64,000 nucleotides of DNA from JAJCYL01 sp965206015 (GTDB lineage: Bacteria; Bacteroidota; Bacteroidia; Cytophagales; Cyclobacteriaceae): positions 1 through 64,000 of the forward strand of contig CBDBIW010000013.1 of NCBI GenBank assembly GCA_965206015.1. Direction: 5' to 3'. The translations under genes were made by a program, and so were the position numbers. Positions 52,602 through 62,744 of this stretch are shown here, in pieces; the stretch's first letter is position 1, and each line of letters starts with the position of its first letter. Under the pieces are notes generated by a model. That model was not told where the DNA came from, made no database searches, and saw only the letters and a list, made by a program, of their open reading frames with translations.

Positions 52602-54389
52602 TTAATCAAGTTTCAACACTGCCATAAAAGCTTCCTGAGGAACTTCTACATTCCCAATTTGGCGCATTCGCTTCTTCCCTTTCTTCTGCTTTTCCAAAAG
52701 TTTCCTTTTCCTGGTTATATCTCCACCATAACACTTAGCGATTACATTTTTCCTCATAGCTCTCACACTTTCCCGAGCAATAACTTTAGTCCCAATAGAT
52801 GCTTGAATCGCTATTTCGAACATCTGGCGTGGAAGTAATTCCCTCAATTTCACACATAGTCTTTTACCCCACTCATATGCCTTTTCACGGTGAACTATGG
52901 CGGACAAAGCATCCACTTTATCACTATTCAGTACTATATCAAGTTTTATCACATCCGATTTTCTGAATCCGGCAAGCTCATAATCAAGAGAAGCATATCC
53001 CCTGGATATTGTCTTCAGTCGGTCAAAAAAGTCAAAGACTATTTCGGCAAGTGGCATTTCAAATGAAAGTTCTACTCTATCTGATGTCAAATAAACCTGA
53101 TTTTGAATATTTCCCCTTTTATCGATGCATAATTTGATGACCGGACCTATAAATTCTGATTTTGTGATTATCTGAGCTTTTATATAAGGTTCTTCAACAT
53201 GTGAGATGAGATTTCCTTCAGGCATTTCAGAAGGCGAATTGACATTTATGGCAGTTCCGTCTGGTTTGGTCGCATGATACTGCACAGAAGGAACAGTGGT
53301 TATCACTGTCATACCAAACTCTCTTTCCAATCGTTCTTGAACAATCTCCATGTGTAGCATTCCCAAAAAACCACATCGGAAACCAAACCCTAATGCTGCT
53401 GAAGTCTCAGTCTCCCAGATGAGCGAGGCATCGTTTAGCTGAAGTTTTTCCATAGAAGTCCGCAGTTCCTCATACTCAGATGTTTCTGCTGGGTAGATAC
53501 CTGCAAAAACCATGGGTTTTACATCTTCAAAGCCTTTGACGGTCTCTTTGGCTGGATTAGACACATGAGTTATGGTATCACCAACTTTCACTTCTCTCGC
53601 CTCTTTAATACCTGAAATAAGGTATCCAACTGTTCCAGCACTAATGGATTTAACTGGTTTTTGATGCAACTTTAAAATACCTATTTCATCGACGCTATAA
53701 GTTTTACCGGTATTGTAAAATTTAACTTCGTCGCCCTTATTAATGGTACCATTGTACACACGAAATATAACTTCAATTCCACGAAAGGAGTTGTACACCG
53801 AATCAAAGATCATAGCTTGTAAAGGGGCTTTTGAATCTCCCTTTGGTGCCTGAATTCTATCGACAATGGCACTCAGTATCTCTGCAATACCTATTCCTTC
53901 TTTGGCACTTGCCAAGAGAATATCTTCTTTTTTACATCCAATCAAGTCAATTATCTGGTCAGACACCTCTTCTACCATCGCCCCTGGAAGATCAATTTTA
54001 TTCAAAACCGGAATTATCTCTAAATCATGCTCTATGGCAAGGTATAGATTGGATATCGTTTGTGCTTCAATGCCTTGAGATGCGTCCACTACCAATAATG
54101 CGCCTTCGCATGCTGCAATTGAACGAGACACCTCGTAGGAAAAATCAACATGCCCAGGTGTGTCTATTAAATTCAAAACATAAGTTTGCCCTTCCCTCTC
54201 ATAATCCATCTGAATCGCATGACTCTTTATGGTGATCCCACGCTCACGCTCAAGATCCATATTGTCCAACAACTGGTTTTGCATTTCCCGACCGGTGACA
54301 GTGTGTGTTGTTTCCAACAACCTGTCGGCCAAGGTGCTTTTACCATGATCAATATGGGCAATTATGCAGAAATTTCGGATTTTATCCAT
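52602..54389 (-). CDS. lepA: Elongation factor 4 (LepA)
   Basis: Ribosome-associated GTPase that back-translocates or remodels stalled ribosomes. 595 residues. G1 AHIDHGKSTLADRLLE, G2/G3 RGITIKSHAIQMDY and DTPGHVDFSYEVSRS, G4 NKIDLPGA, G5 SAKEGIG. The LepA-specific C-terminal domain (ARESVRAMRKNVIAKCYGGD then RKRKLLEKQKKGKKRMRQIG) is complete. Confidence 0.98.
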   Translation of the reverse strand: MDKIRNFCIIAHIDHGKSTLADRLLETTHTVTGREMQNQLLDNMDLERERGITIKSHAIQMDYEREGQTYVLNLIDTPGHVDFSYEVSRSIAACEGALLVVDASQGIEAQTISNLYLAIEHDLEIIPVLNKIDLPGAMVEEVSDQIIDLIGCKKEDILLASAKEGIGIAEILSAIVDRIQAPKGDSKAPLQAMIFDSVYNSFRGIEVIFRVYNGTINKGDEVKFYNTGKTYSVDEIGILKLHQKPVKSISAGTVGYLISGIKEAREVKVGDTITHVSNPAKETVKGFEDVKPMVFAGIYPAETSEYEELRTSMEKLQLNDASLIWETETSAALGFGFRCGFLGMLHMEIVQERLEREFGMTVITTVPSVQYHATKPDGTAINVNSPSEMPEGNLISHVEEPYIKAQIITKSEFIGPVIKLCIDKRGNIQNQVYLTSDRVELSFEMPLAEIVFDFFDRLKTISRGYASLDYELAGFRKSDVIKLDIVLNSDKVDALSAIVHREKAYEWGKRLCVKLRELLPRQMFEIAIQASIGTKVIARESVRAMRKNVIAKCYGGDITRKRKLLEKQKKGKKRMRQIGNVEVPQEAFMAVLKLD

Positions 54390-54541
54390 GTAATTGAAAA
54401 GAGCTGCAATAGTACGCCAATAGTTGGAAGGTAACCATCGCTGTGATCAATTTCCAGGAAGTGAATCGTCTCTTATTTTGTATTTTCCGAAAAGGGCGAA
54501 TGCATTTTGATAAGGAAATGTTGGTAGAATCTTGGGCCTCG

Positions 54542-55216
54542 TCAAGTGCTACCCAGGCTATCACCCAAATCCTGACTGGCAACTCTTTCGGAAACAGTTT
54601 CTGCCTCCAAATCGGTATTAGCCGGAATTTTAGAACCTTCTTTTCCGGCGAAAAATTGCTTCTGGAAAATTAAGATGACAAATACACCAATGAATATTGA
54701 AGCATCGGCAATATTAAAAACCGGCCATAGTGCCATGTACTCACCGCCCCAAAATGGAATCCAATCTGCCAATCTTCCTTCCCATATATCAATGTAGAAC
54801 ATATCAACTACCTGACCGTGAAACCATGGGGTTGATGCATTGTAAGGGGCATTATCCAATAGCACACCATATAATGCACTATCAATAACATTACCAACGG
54901 CACCACCCAGAATTAGAGCTACGCACCAAATCAAACCCCGGTGAGCCTTTTTTTCTACCAAAAGATACAGGTAGTATCCTATGCCAACCATTGCAACTAA
55001 TCTAAAAAGGGTCAGGAACAATTTTCCATGATCGGAACCTAACTCCATTCCAAAAGCCATTCCAGGATTGGTGAGATAGTGTAGTTTAAAAAAGTCACCA
55101 ATTAATTGAATCTGGCCAGCCACGCCCATTTCCATATTGAAATGGGTCAATAGCTTTACCCCTTGGTCAATTGCTATTATTGCAATACTTAATAAATAAT
55201 ACTTGAGATATTTCAC
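54542..55216 (-). CDS. lspA: Lipoprotein signal peptidase II
   Basis: Cleaves prolipoproteins after lipid attachment. 224 residues; four membrane helices with the catalytic aspartates in GGAVGNVIDSALYG and WPVFNIADASIFIGV. The GTG start overlaps the ileS stop as GTGA, so the genes are coupled. A C-terminal polar tail (KIPANTDLEAETVSER) is longer than usual, as in other Bacteroidota. Confidence 0.95.
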   Translation of the reverse strand: MKYLKYYLLSIAIIAIDQGVKLLTHFNMEMGVAGQIQLIGDFFKLHYLTNPGMAFGMELGSDHGKLFLTLFRLVAMVGIGYYLYLLVEKKAHRGLIWCVALILGGAVGNVIDSALYGVLLDNAPYNASTPWFHGQVVDMFYIDIWEGRLADWIPFWGGEYMALWPVFNIADASIFIGVFVILIFQKQFFAGKEGSKIPANTDLEAETVSERVASQDLGDSLGST

Positions 55217-58200
55217 TTTTTCGCGGTAGCGTCCCTATTCTGACGACTCCTTAATCCTATAGTTATTTTTTTAATCAAAACTTTGGCATTGTAGTCATTG
55301 ATAGCTATCATTTCACCGCCTTCCCTGATACCTGCAAATTCCAGACTCCCCGCCTGAGTTTCGCGGCAAATATAGCTTCTATTCTCCTCTAATGCCACTT
55401 TGACAATTTCGTCATTGCTATAAATTTGAACTTCAATCTTATCCTGTACTTCCAACCCCATATCTTTCCTCAAATTTTGAATGCGATTGACTGTTTCCCG
55501 CGCTATGCCTTCTCTTTTCAATTCTTCAGTAATGGTTATATCAAGTGCTACAGTCATCCCATTATCACTGGCGACCGTCCATCCTGGAATATCCTCGGTA
55601 GTAACCTCCACCTCATCAATATTCAGGCTAATTTCTTCCTCACCGATGTCAAGCATCAATGATTTTTGACTCTCCAATTTTGCAATACCATCTGTATCTA
55701 TTTGGTTGATTGCGGCTGTCACTGCTTTCATTTTAGCCCCATAAACTTTTCCTAGTTTACTGAAATTGGCCTTTATCTTTTTCTTTATTATGCCAGAAGC
55801 ATCATCAATATATTCAACGGTTTTGATATTTACCTCGCTTTCTATCAGTTCCTCAACGGCCTGAATTTGTTGCTTTGTTTTTTGATTCAAAATTGGCACT
55901 ATGACTCTGGATAAAGGCTGTCTAACTTTAATCTTGTGTTTTCTTCTTAAGGAGTGAACCAATGAGGATATATCCTGTGCCAAACGCATCTGTACTTCCA
56001 GTTCCTCCAAAATCAACCTCTTATCTGTTTCTGGAAAATTCTGCAAATGCACGGATAGTTTCTCTTCCGGCTTAATATTCCGATTGAGATCCATGAACAG
56101 CTTTTCCATATAAAATGGAGCAACGGGTGCTGCTAATTTTGAGATAGTAAGTAGACAAGTATAAAGTGTCTCATAGGCTGCTTTTTTGTCGTCATTATAA
56201 TCGCCTGCCCAAAAACGTTTTCTATTCAACCTTACGTACCAATTGCTCATGTCATCGATTACGAAACTCTGGATTGCCCTAGTCGCTCTCGTCGGTTCGT
56301 AATCCTCATAAGCCTCGCCAACTTCAGTGATTAAAGTGTTCATCCTTGATATAATCCACCGGTCACTTTCAGTCCTGTCTACGACCGGAATTTGGTTTTC
56401 CTCTGAAAATTCAAATTCATCTAAACGGGCATACAAGGCGAAAAATGAATAGGTATTATAAAGTGTGCCGAAAAATCTCCTTTGTACTTCCACTACGCCG
56501 TCCAAATCAAATTTGAGATTATCCCATGGGTTGGCGTTAGAGATCATGTACCATCTAGTGGCATCTGGACCATATTTCTCCAAGGTCTCGAAAGGGTTAA
56601 CTGCATTGCCCAAACGTTTGGACATTTTGTTGCCTGATTTGTCCAGAACAAGCCCCGTTGACACAACGTTTTTAAAAGCCACACTGTCAAACAACAGTCC
56701 TGAAATGGCGTGAAGTGTAAAGAACCAACCTCGTGTTTGATCTACTCCTTCACTAATATAATCTGCAGGATAACTGGCTTCAAATACTTCCTGATTTTCG
56801 AAAGGGTAATGCCATTGGGCGTAAGGCATAGCTCCTGAATCAAACCAAACATCGATTAAGTCAGGCTCACGCAACATTTTCTGTCCTGAGTCGCTCACCA
56901 AAATAACATCGTCGACATACGGTCTGTGCAAATCAATTTCGTCCATCCCTGCAAAAGGTGACTTGGGCATTATTCCTGCAGAAATGGATTTATCAATTTC
57001 TGATTGGAGTTCTGCTATTGACCCGATACACTTCTCTTCCTTTTGGTCCTCGGTTACCCAGATTGGCAGCGGTGTTCCCCAATATCTCGATCTACTTAAA
57101 TTCCAATCAACGAGATTCTCCAGCCAATTGCCAAATCGACCCGTACCGGTAGACTTTGGTTTCCAATTAACAGTCTTATTCAAGGCCACTAATTTGTCCT
57201 TCATGGCAGTGGTGCGGATGAACCAGGAATCCAACGGGTAATACAATATTGGTTTGTCCGTTCTCCAGCAATGAGGGTATGAATGTTCGTATTTCTCGAC
57301 TTTAAATACTTTACTTTCTTCTTTTAATTTTATAGCAATTAGAACATCTGTCGACTTAAAATCGGGGTTCGATCTGGTTTCATTGTCGTAATATTCTTCA
57401 CGAACGTATTTACCAGCAAAGTCAGTTATCTCATTGACAAATTTTCCCTGCTTATTTACGACTGGAACATCAAACCCATTCTCATCCTTGACAGTAATGG
57501 CTGCTATATTATTTTCCTTGCAAACCCTGAAGTCGTCGGCACCAAATAATGAAGCCGTGTGAACAATGCCGGTGCCATTTTCTGTGGTCACAAAATCTCC
57601 GGGAATTACCACAAAGGCCTTGCCTTCTGGTTGAACATAGGGAAGTAATTGTTCATAAGTCACATCTAACAGTTGCTCACCAGTATAGGATTTGACAATT
57701 TCATAAGGAATCATTTTCTGGCCAGCCTCATAATCCTCAAGTTTAATTTTTTTAGCCTTTTCATTGAAATAAGCTTTCACTCGTTCTTTCGCTAGAATTA
57801 CACTAATTGGCTGGAAGTCATATTGATTGTAGGTCTTCACTTTAACGTATTCGATCTTGTTACCTACAGCTAATGCACAGTTGCCCGGAAGTGTCCAGGG
57901 AGTGGTTGTCCACGCTATTATGTACAGGTCTTCATCTCCTTCAAACAACGAGCTAGATACATCATTCTTGATCACCTTGAATTGAGCCGTTGCAGAGGTG
58001 TCCTTTATATCCTGATATGTACCAGGCTGATTTAGTTCATGTGAACTCAATCCAGTTCCGGCTGCTGGAGAATAAGGCTGGATGGTGTAACCTTTATAGA
58101 TAAGATTCTTTTTGTATAGTTGTTGGAGCAAATGCCAAAGAGATTCTATATAGTTTGGCTCAAAGGTGATGTAAGGATTCTCCAGATCAACCCAATATCC

Positions 58201-58614
58201 CATTTTACGCGTTAGGTCATCCCAGATATCTTTGAATTTCATTACTGCTTCACGGCACTTCCTATTGTATTCCTCTACAGTGATTTTCTTACCAATGTCT
58301 TCTTTGGTAATACCAAGCTCCTTCTCCACTTGAAGTTCCACAGGAAGTCCATGCGTATCCCATCCTCCTTTACGCCTGACCTGAAATCCCTTTTGTGTTT
58401 TGTAACGGCAAAAAATATCTTTTACCGTCCTTGCCATGACGTGGTGGATACCAGGTGCACCGTTTGCAGATGGAGGCCCTTCGTAAAAGGTGAATTTGGG
58501 TTGTCCCTCTCGATTGGTAACAGATCGTTCAAAAACGTTATTCTCCTCCCAATAGCTGAGGACTTCATTTGCAAAAGCCGGATAATCCGGAGACTTATAT
58601 TCTCTGTACTTCAC
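55213..58614 (-). CDS. ileS: Isoleucyl-tRNA synthetase, eukaryote-like (type 2) form
   Basis: Charges tRNA-Ile. 1133 residues from a GTG start. The HIGH-type motif is the variant PPSANGAPGIHHVMART, typical of the IleS2 group, and the second motif is NKMSKRLGN. The editing domain (CP1) is present (WTTTPWTLPGNCALAVG, TENGTGIVHTASLFGADDF). The anticodon domain (VIDDMSNWYVRLNRKRFWAG) is followed by a long C-terminal extension with no zinc finger, also IleS2-like. IleS2 enzymes are often less sensitive to mupirocin (known for the group, not shown here). Confidence 0.97.
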   Translation of the reverse strand: MKYREYKSPDYPAFANEVLSYWEENNVFERSVTNREGQPKFTFYEGPPSANGAPGIHHVMARTVKDIFCRYKTQKGFQVRRKGGWDTHGLPVELQVEKELGITKEDIGKKITVEEYNRKCREAVMKFKDIWDDLTRKMGYWVDLENPYITFEPNYIESLWHLLQQLYKKNLIYKGYTIQPYSPAAGTGLSSHELNQPGTYQDIKDTSATAQFKVIKNDVSSSLFEGDEDLYIIAWTTTPWTLPGNCALAVGNKIEYVKVKTYNQYDFQPISVILAKERVKAYFNEKAKKIKLEDYEAGQKMIPYEIVKSYTGEQLLDVTYEQLLPYVQPEGKAFVVIPGDFVTTENGTGIVHTASLFGADDFRVCKENNIAAITVKDENGFDVPVVNKQGKFVNEITDFAGKYVREEYYDNETRSNPDFKSTDVLIAIKLKEESKVFKVEKYEHSYPHCWRTDKPILYYPLDSWFIRTTAMKDKLVALNKTVNWKPKSTGTGRFGNWLENLVDWNLSRSRYWGTPLPIWVTEDQKEEKCIGSIAELQSEIDKSISAGIMPKSPFAGMDEIDLHRPYVDDVILVSDSGQKMLREPDLIDVWFDSGAMPYAQWHYPFENQEVFEASYPADYISEGVDQTRGWFFTLHAISGLLFDSVAFKNVVSTGLVLDKSGNKMSKRLGNAVNPFETLEKYGPDATRWYMISNANPWDNLKFDLDGVVEVQRRFFGTLYNTYSFFALYARLDEFEFSEENQIPVVDRTESDRWIISRMNTLITEVGEAYEDYEPTRATRAIQSFVIDDMSNWYVRLNRKRFWAGDYNDDKKAAYETLYTCLLTISKLAAPVAPFYMEKLFMDLNRNIKPEEKLSVHLQNFPETDKRLILEELEVQMRLAQDISSLVHSLRRKHKIKVRQPLSRVIVPILNQKTKQQIQAVEELIESEVNIKTVEYIDDASGIIKKKIKANFSKLGKVYGAKMKAVTAAINQIDTDGIAKLESQKSLMLDIGEEEISLNIDEVEVTTEDIPGWTVASDNGMTVALDITITEELKREGIARETVNRIQNLRKDMGLEVQDKIEVQIYSNDEIVKVALEENRSYICRETQAGSLEFAGIREGGEMIAINDYNAKVLIKKITIGLRSRQNRDATAKK

Positions 58615-58644
58615 TGCGAAACCTGAAAGTTTGAGGGGGCAAAA

Positions 58645-61068
58645 TTATTTCTTTTCAGTGACCGAGTCGATTATTCCCTTATTATTTTCCTTCACCTTTA
58701 AAAGCTCGGTATTAATTTTCTTTTCATTATAAAACTCATCAAAGCTTTCAATCAGTGGATGCTGCCGGGAATCCAGTTTTCCAGAATCAAATGTAAGTAG
58801 TAAGGCGGGAAGTACAATCAGGTTGGTGAACATGGCGATAAGCAGTGCTGTTGAGGTAAGTACACCCAGTGCTACAGTTCCCAAAAAGTCGGACAACGCG
58901 AAAATTACAAATCCAAAAAACAGAATGATGGACGTATAAATCATACTTGCTCCGGTTTCTCTTAAGCTTTTGCTCACAGCAACTGGTACAACAAACGAAT
59001 TCGCAAATAATTCCTGTCTGTATTTTGCCAAAAAGTGAATTGAATCATCCACAGAAATTCCAAAGGCTATGCTAAAGATAAGAGCGGTACTTGGTTTTAA
59101 CGGAATACCAAAATAACCCATCAATCCTGCTGTTATTATTAAAGGAATCATGTTAGGAATCAAGGAAATGATAATCATTTTAACATTCCTGAAAAGTATT
59201 GCCATAATAATTGCGATGATTACGAAAGCAATTAAAAGGCTGGTCTGAAGATTCTTGATAAGAAATTTATTCCCTTTAATAAAAAGGAGCGTGGTACCTG
59301 TTACTGTCGCACTCATTTTAGTTCCATCAAATATCTCTTCAATTCGTGGTTGAATAACTTTGGAAACAAGCGAGTCCATTTTGAGAGATCCTATATCGGC
59401 CACCCTGAGTGATATTCGTAATTTCTGTTTTGTTGAATCAATAAATGCTGCCGAAACACCAAAGCTATCTACCTCATCGTCGAGGTATTTCAAAATGAAA
59501 GGTGCATCCCTACTGTTGGGTAAACTATATAAATTCGGATCATCGTTATAATAAGCTTGTCTTGCTGCCTTAATCAGGCTCACTACAGATACAGGTTGTG
59601 AGATGTACTCAATACTATCCAGGAAGAGTTCCAATTCTTCGGCTTTTTTCAAATTACGCAGATTTTTGACTCCCTTCTTATTGCCTGTATCCACAATAAT
59701 CTCCAGGGGCATCACCCCGCTAAAATTCTTTTCAAAAAATCTGAGATCTTGCTTTATATCACTTTTTTCCGGAAGATCGTCTACCATAAATGAAACCGGA
59801 ATAATTTTGAACATTCCAATAGAGGAAACAACTACAACAACAGTGGTAACCACATAGACTATTGCTCTGCGCTTATGAACCATGATATCCAACCATGTCA
59901 GCACACTATCTAAAGGTCTAAATTCAAGGTGTCTTAAATTTTCAGGCAATGGATCGGGAAGATAAGAGTAAAGGGCAGGAATGAGAATAATACTCACCAC
60001 GAATGTGGCCATTATGTTTATTCCGGCAACGATTCCGAATTCCTTCAGCACAATTATATCCGCAAAACTCAACACCAAAAAACCTACTGCTGTAGTGAAA
60101 TTTGTGATTAAGGTAACAATCCCGATTTTCCTAATAATCCGGTGCAGGGCTCTTAATTTATTACCATGATAGCTATACTCCTGATGGTATTTGTTGAGAA
60201 GATACACGCTATTCGGAATGCCGATAACAACAATTATGGGCGGAATTAGCCCTGTAAGAAGTGTGATTTTATAACCCAACAACGTAAGTGTTCCCATTGA
60301 CCAGATGACCGCAATACCAATAATCACCAGTGGTATAAACACCGCATTGAGAGCTCGAAAAAACAGGAATAAAATTACGCCAGTAATAATGACAGATAGT
60401 GCAAGAAAGAAATTTAATTCTCGTTTTACTTTTCCAGTTGTCACACTTCTGACATAAGGCAGTCCAGCATAATGGAGTTGGATACCAGTTACATCTGAAA
60501 AGGCATCTCCAGCGAATCTGATGTCATCGATTAATTGCGCCCTGTTTTCAGAATTCAGTACCTCTTTTTCAATCGTGAGAAGAAGCAGTGTCGCTCCAGT
60601 CTCTTGATTGATTAGCTCACCGTAAAACTTGAGTTGACCCACCTGATTGAACAGTGCTGTTAAAGAATCTTGATCATCTGGAATAGTCTCGAATACCTGT
60701 TTAAGTCTAAATTGTTTGGTCTGATTGTCTTTAACTAACTTGTTAAAATTAGGCAAGGCCAATACATCCTTAACTCCATGTAGTTTGGTTAGCTCGCCAG
60801 CGAGATATTTAAAACGACGGAAATTCTGAACCTTATAAATTGAACTGTCCCTGAGACCAATGGCCATAATATTGCCATCTTCACCATATTGTTTCTTGAA
60901 TTGTTGGAAGAAGATCATCTCAGGATCTGTCTCAGGTACAGTTTTGGCAAGGTCAAATGACCACTCAACCTCCTGGGCTTTCCTGGCCATAAAGACAGTA
61001 ATGAGTGCTGTCAAAACGATCAACAATCGTCTATAGGTCAGAATAATATGGGCAATGAATCTCCACAT
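58645..61068 (-). CDS. RND/MMPL-superfamily transporter
   Basis: 807 residues from ATG 61068 (MWRFIAHIILTYRRLLIVLT); the longer frame begins with TTG at 61098. Two MMPL units, each a membrane helix, a periplasmic domain and five helices: the first has SVIITGVILFLFFRALNAVF and IGIPNSVYLLNKYHQEYSYH, the second IAFVIIAIIMAILFRNVKMI and GISVDDSIHFLAKYRQELFA. This pseudo-symmetric form without an RND triad of partners resembles lipid or hopanoid exporters (HpnN-like) of this phylum; the substrate is unknown. It lies between dgt and ileS with gaps of 79 and 30 bp. Confidence 0.88.
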   Translation of the reverse strand: MWRFIAHIILTYRRLLIVLTALITVFMARKAQEVEWSFDLAKTVPETDPEMIFFQQFKKQYGEDGNIMAIGLRDSSIYKVQNFRRFKYLAGELTKLHGVKDVLALPNFNKLVKDNQTKQFRLKQVFETIPDDQDSLTALFNQVGQLKFYGELINQETGATLLLLTIEKEVLNSENRAQLIDDIRFAGDAFSDVTGIQLHYAGLPYVRSVTTGKVKRELNFFLALSVIITGVILFLFFRALNAVFIPLVIIGIAVIWSMGTLTLLGYKITLLTGLIPPIIVVIGIPNSVYLLNKYHQEYSYHGNKLRALHRIIRKIGIVTLITNFTTAVGFLVLSFADIIVLKEFGIVAGINIMATFVVSIILIPALYSYLPDPLPENLRHLEFRPLDSVLTWLDIMVHKRRAIVYVVTTVVVVVSSIGMFKIIPVSFMVDDLPEKSDIKQDLRFFEKNFSGVMPLEIIVDTGNKKGVKNLRNLKKAEELELFLDSIEYISQPVSVVSLIKAARQAYYNDDPNLYSLPNSRDAPFILKYLDDEVDSFGVSAAFIDSTKQKLRISLRVADIGSLKMDSLVSKVIQPRIEEIFDGTKMSATVTGTTLLFIKGNKFLIKNLQTSLLIAFVIIAIIMAILFRNVKMIIISLIPNMIPLIITAGLMGYFGIPLKPSTALIFSIAFGISVDDSIHFLAKYRQELFANSFVVPVAVSKSLRETGASMIYTSIILFFGFVIFALSDFLGTVALGVLTSTALLIAMFTNLIVLPALLLTFDSGKLDSRQHPLIESFDEFYNEKKINTELLKVKENNKGIIDSVTEKK

Positions 61069-61147
61069 TTTAGAAGGCGGCAAAGGTAAACGAATCAATT
61101 AATGATACCCACGATTTAAATGCCAACATTAAATTTCCAATTAATAT

Positions 61148-62515
61148 CTAATACGCCTTTGAGCCGGGGACAGAAATGCCATTGATTTTTCTATAGATGG
61201 ATAAGGCGTAAAAATCGGTAAGTCCGGATATAAAATCAGTTACGGCTAGAAGAACATCATAGGGTGTCAAAGAGGGTTGGTCCATTGCATAGCTAATTTC
61301 TTCAGGCAAAAGTCTTACGATACTCCTCTGTTTCCCTGAATAATCTCCGCAACTGAAAATTTTGTTGAAAGCAGCGACCGAAAATAATTCAAGAAGGCTG
61401 TCTATTACTCTAAATCCTGTTGCTTCTCGTTCTATAACTTGAGCGCATCGGTAAATTTTCTGAATCGACAGTTTTTCCATTTTTTTCAATGCGGCCGAAG
61501 AAGGAATTTCATTAGTTAATGCTTTATCAAAAGTGCCATTTAATAAATTTTGTTCCTGGTCTGTGAATAAGTCCGAAACTTCACTTATCAATTGACCAAT
61601 TGCCATTGCCCGTAATACAGCAATTTTTTCATCTTGACCGATAATCTTCCTCAGTTTTTCTTCATCGTACCTATCGCCAATTATTTCAGAAAGCAGACCC
61701 CTGGTTTGTTCGAAACTGACAAGACCCAGCCGACAACCATCTTCAAAGTCAATGATATTGTAACAAATGTCGTCTGCAGCCTCAACTAAGAATGCTAAGG
61801 GATGCCGACACCAAACTGCTTCATTGTTAGACAATTTCTTAAGACCATTTATTTCAGCAAGCTCCTCAAAAATCATTCGCTCGCTCTGAAAGAACCCATA
61901 TTTCTTCTGGCTCTTCCTCTCCTCATCTACTTTAGCCAATAAGGATTCACGGGGATATTTCGTGAAAGCTGCCAAACTGGCAAAAGTCAATTTTAATCCA
62001 TGTGGCCCTCTTCTATTTAAAACTCTAAACCCTTGAGCATTGCCCTCAAAGTTTGTCAGGTCCGACCACTCCTCATTCTCCAATTTGTCCTGAAAGAACT
62101 GGCCCTTTTTGTTATTTAGAAAGAAATCAGAGATAGCGTCTTCACCCGAATGGCCAAAAGGAGGATTACCAATATCGTGTGCCAAAGCTGCAGCAGCCAC
62201 AATTGCTCCAAAATCAAAGGCTGTAAAATGGCTTGTAGCTAACTCACTATGTTTTTCAATTAACTTTTCCCCAACACTTTTCCCCAATGACCGGCCTACG
62301 CTCGAAACTTCAAGGCTGTGTGTCAGCCTGGTATGAACAAAGTCATGCTCTGGCAGCGGAAAAACTTGTGTTTTGTCCTGCAACCTCCTGAATGGATGAG
62401 AAAAAATTATTCGATCGTAGTCGACTTCGAAAGCACTCCTAAGTTGACTTTCATTTTGAGGTCTTACCCTTTTTTGTCCTGATCGTTGATATGATAAAAG
62501 TTGAAGCCAGTTCAT
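61148..62515 (-). CDS. dgt: Deoxyguanosinetriphosphate triphosphohydrolase-like dNTPase
   Basis: HD-superfamily enzyme that splits dNTPs to nucleoside and triphosphate. 455 residues; HTRLTHSLEVSSVGRSLG near the start, the metal motif AALAHDIGNPPFGHSGEDAI, and a later D in VEAADDICYNIIDFEDG. N-terminal RSAFEVDYDRIIFSHPFRRL and QDKTQVFPL are characteristic. It may limit dNTP pools or phage replication. Confidence 0.94.
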   Translation of the reverse strand: MNWLQLLSYQRSGQKRVRPQNESQLRSAFEVDYDRIIFSHPFRRLQDKTQVFPLPEHDFVHTRLTHSLEVSSVGRSLGKSVGEKLIEKHSELATSHFTAFDFGAIVAAAALAHDIGNPPFGHSGEDAISDFFLNNKKGQFFQDKLENEEWSDLTNFEGNAQGFRVLNRRGPHGLKLTFASLAAFTKYPRESLLAKVDEERKSQKKYGFFQSERMIFEELAEINGLKKLSNNEAVWCRHPLAFLVEAADDICYNIIDFEDGCRLGLVSFEQTRGLLSEIIGDRYDEEKLRKIIGQDEKIAVLRAMAIGQLISEVSDLFTDQEQNLLNGTFDKALTNEIPSSAALKKMEKLSIQKIYRCAQVIEREATGFRVIDSLLELFSVAAFNKIFSCGDYSGKQRSIVRLLPEEISYAMDQPSLTPYDVLLAVTDFISGLTDFYALSIYRKINGISVPGSKAY

Positions 62516-62625
62516 TTGCGGGTTCGCAAGTTGACTATTTTATCTAATTCCTCAAATACGTTAACCAGCTAATTGTCATACCTGTCCGAACAATTTTCAA
62601 ACCAGGCTAAAAATAAGCTTATAGA

Positions 62626-62662
62626 TTTATTTACTGTTTTTGTGCTAAAAACAGTAAATAAA
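62626..62662. terminator. AT-rich 16-bp perfect hairpin upstream of dgt, possible terminator or IS end
   Basis: tttatttactgttttt (62626-62641), a 5-base loop gtgct, and aaaaacagtaaataaa (62647-62662) pair without mismatch. No T-run follows in the minus direction; it may be the terminal hairpin of the IS982 fragment next to it. The spacer 62516-62744 holds nothing else I can see. Confidence 0.5.
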
Positions 62663-62744
62663 AAAGTCATTTCAGTATCAGGTTGATTTGATTTTCGGGT
62701 GGTGCTTTTCTGATTTTATTGGCCTTTTGTACAATGATCTTTAA

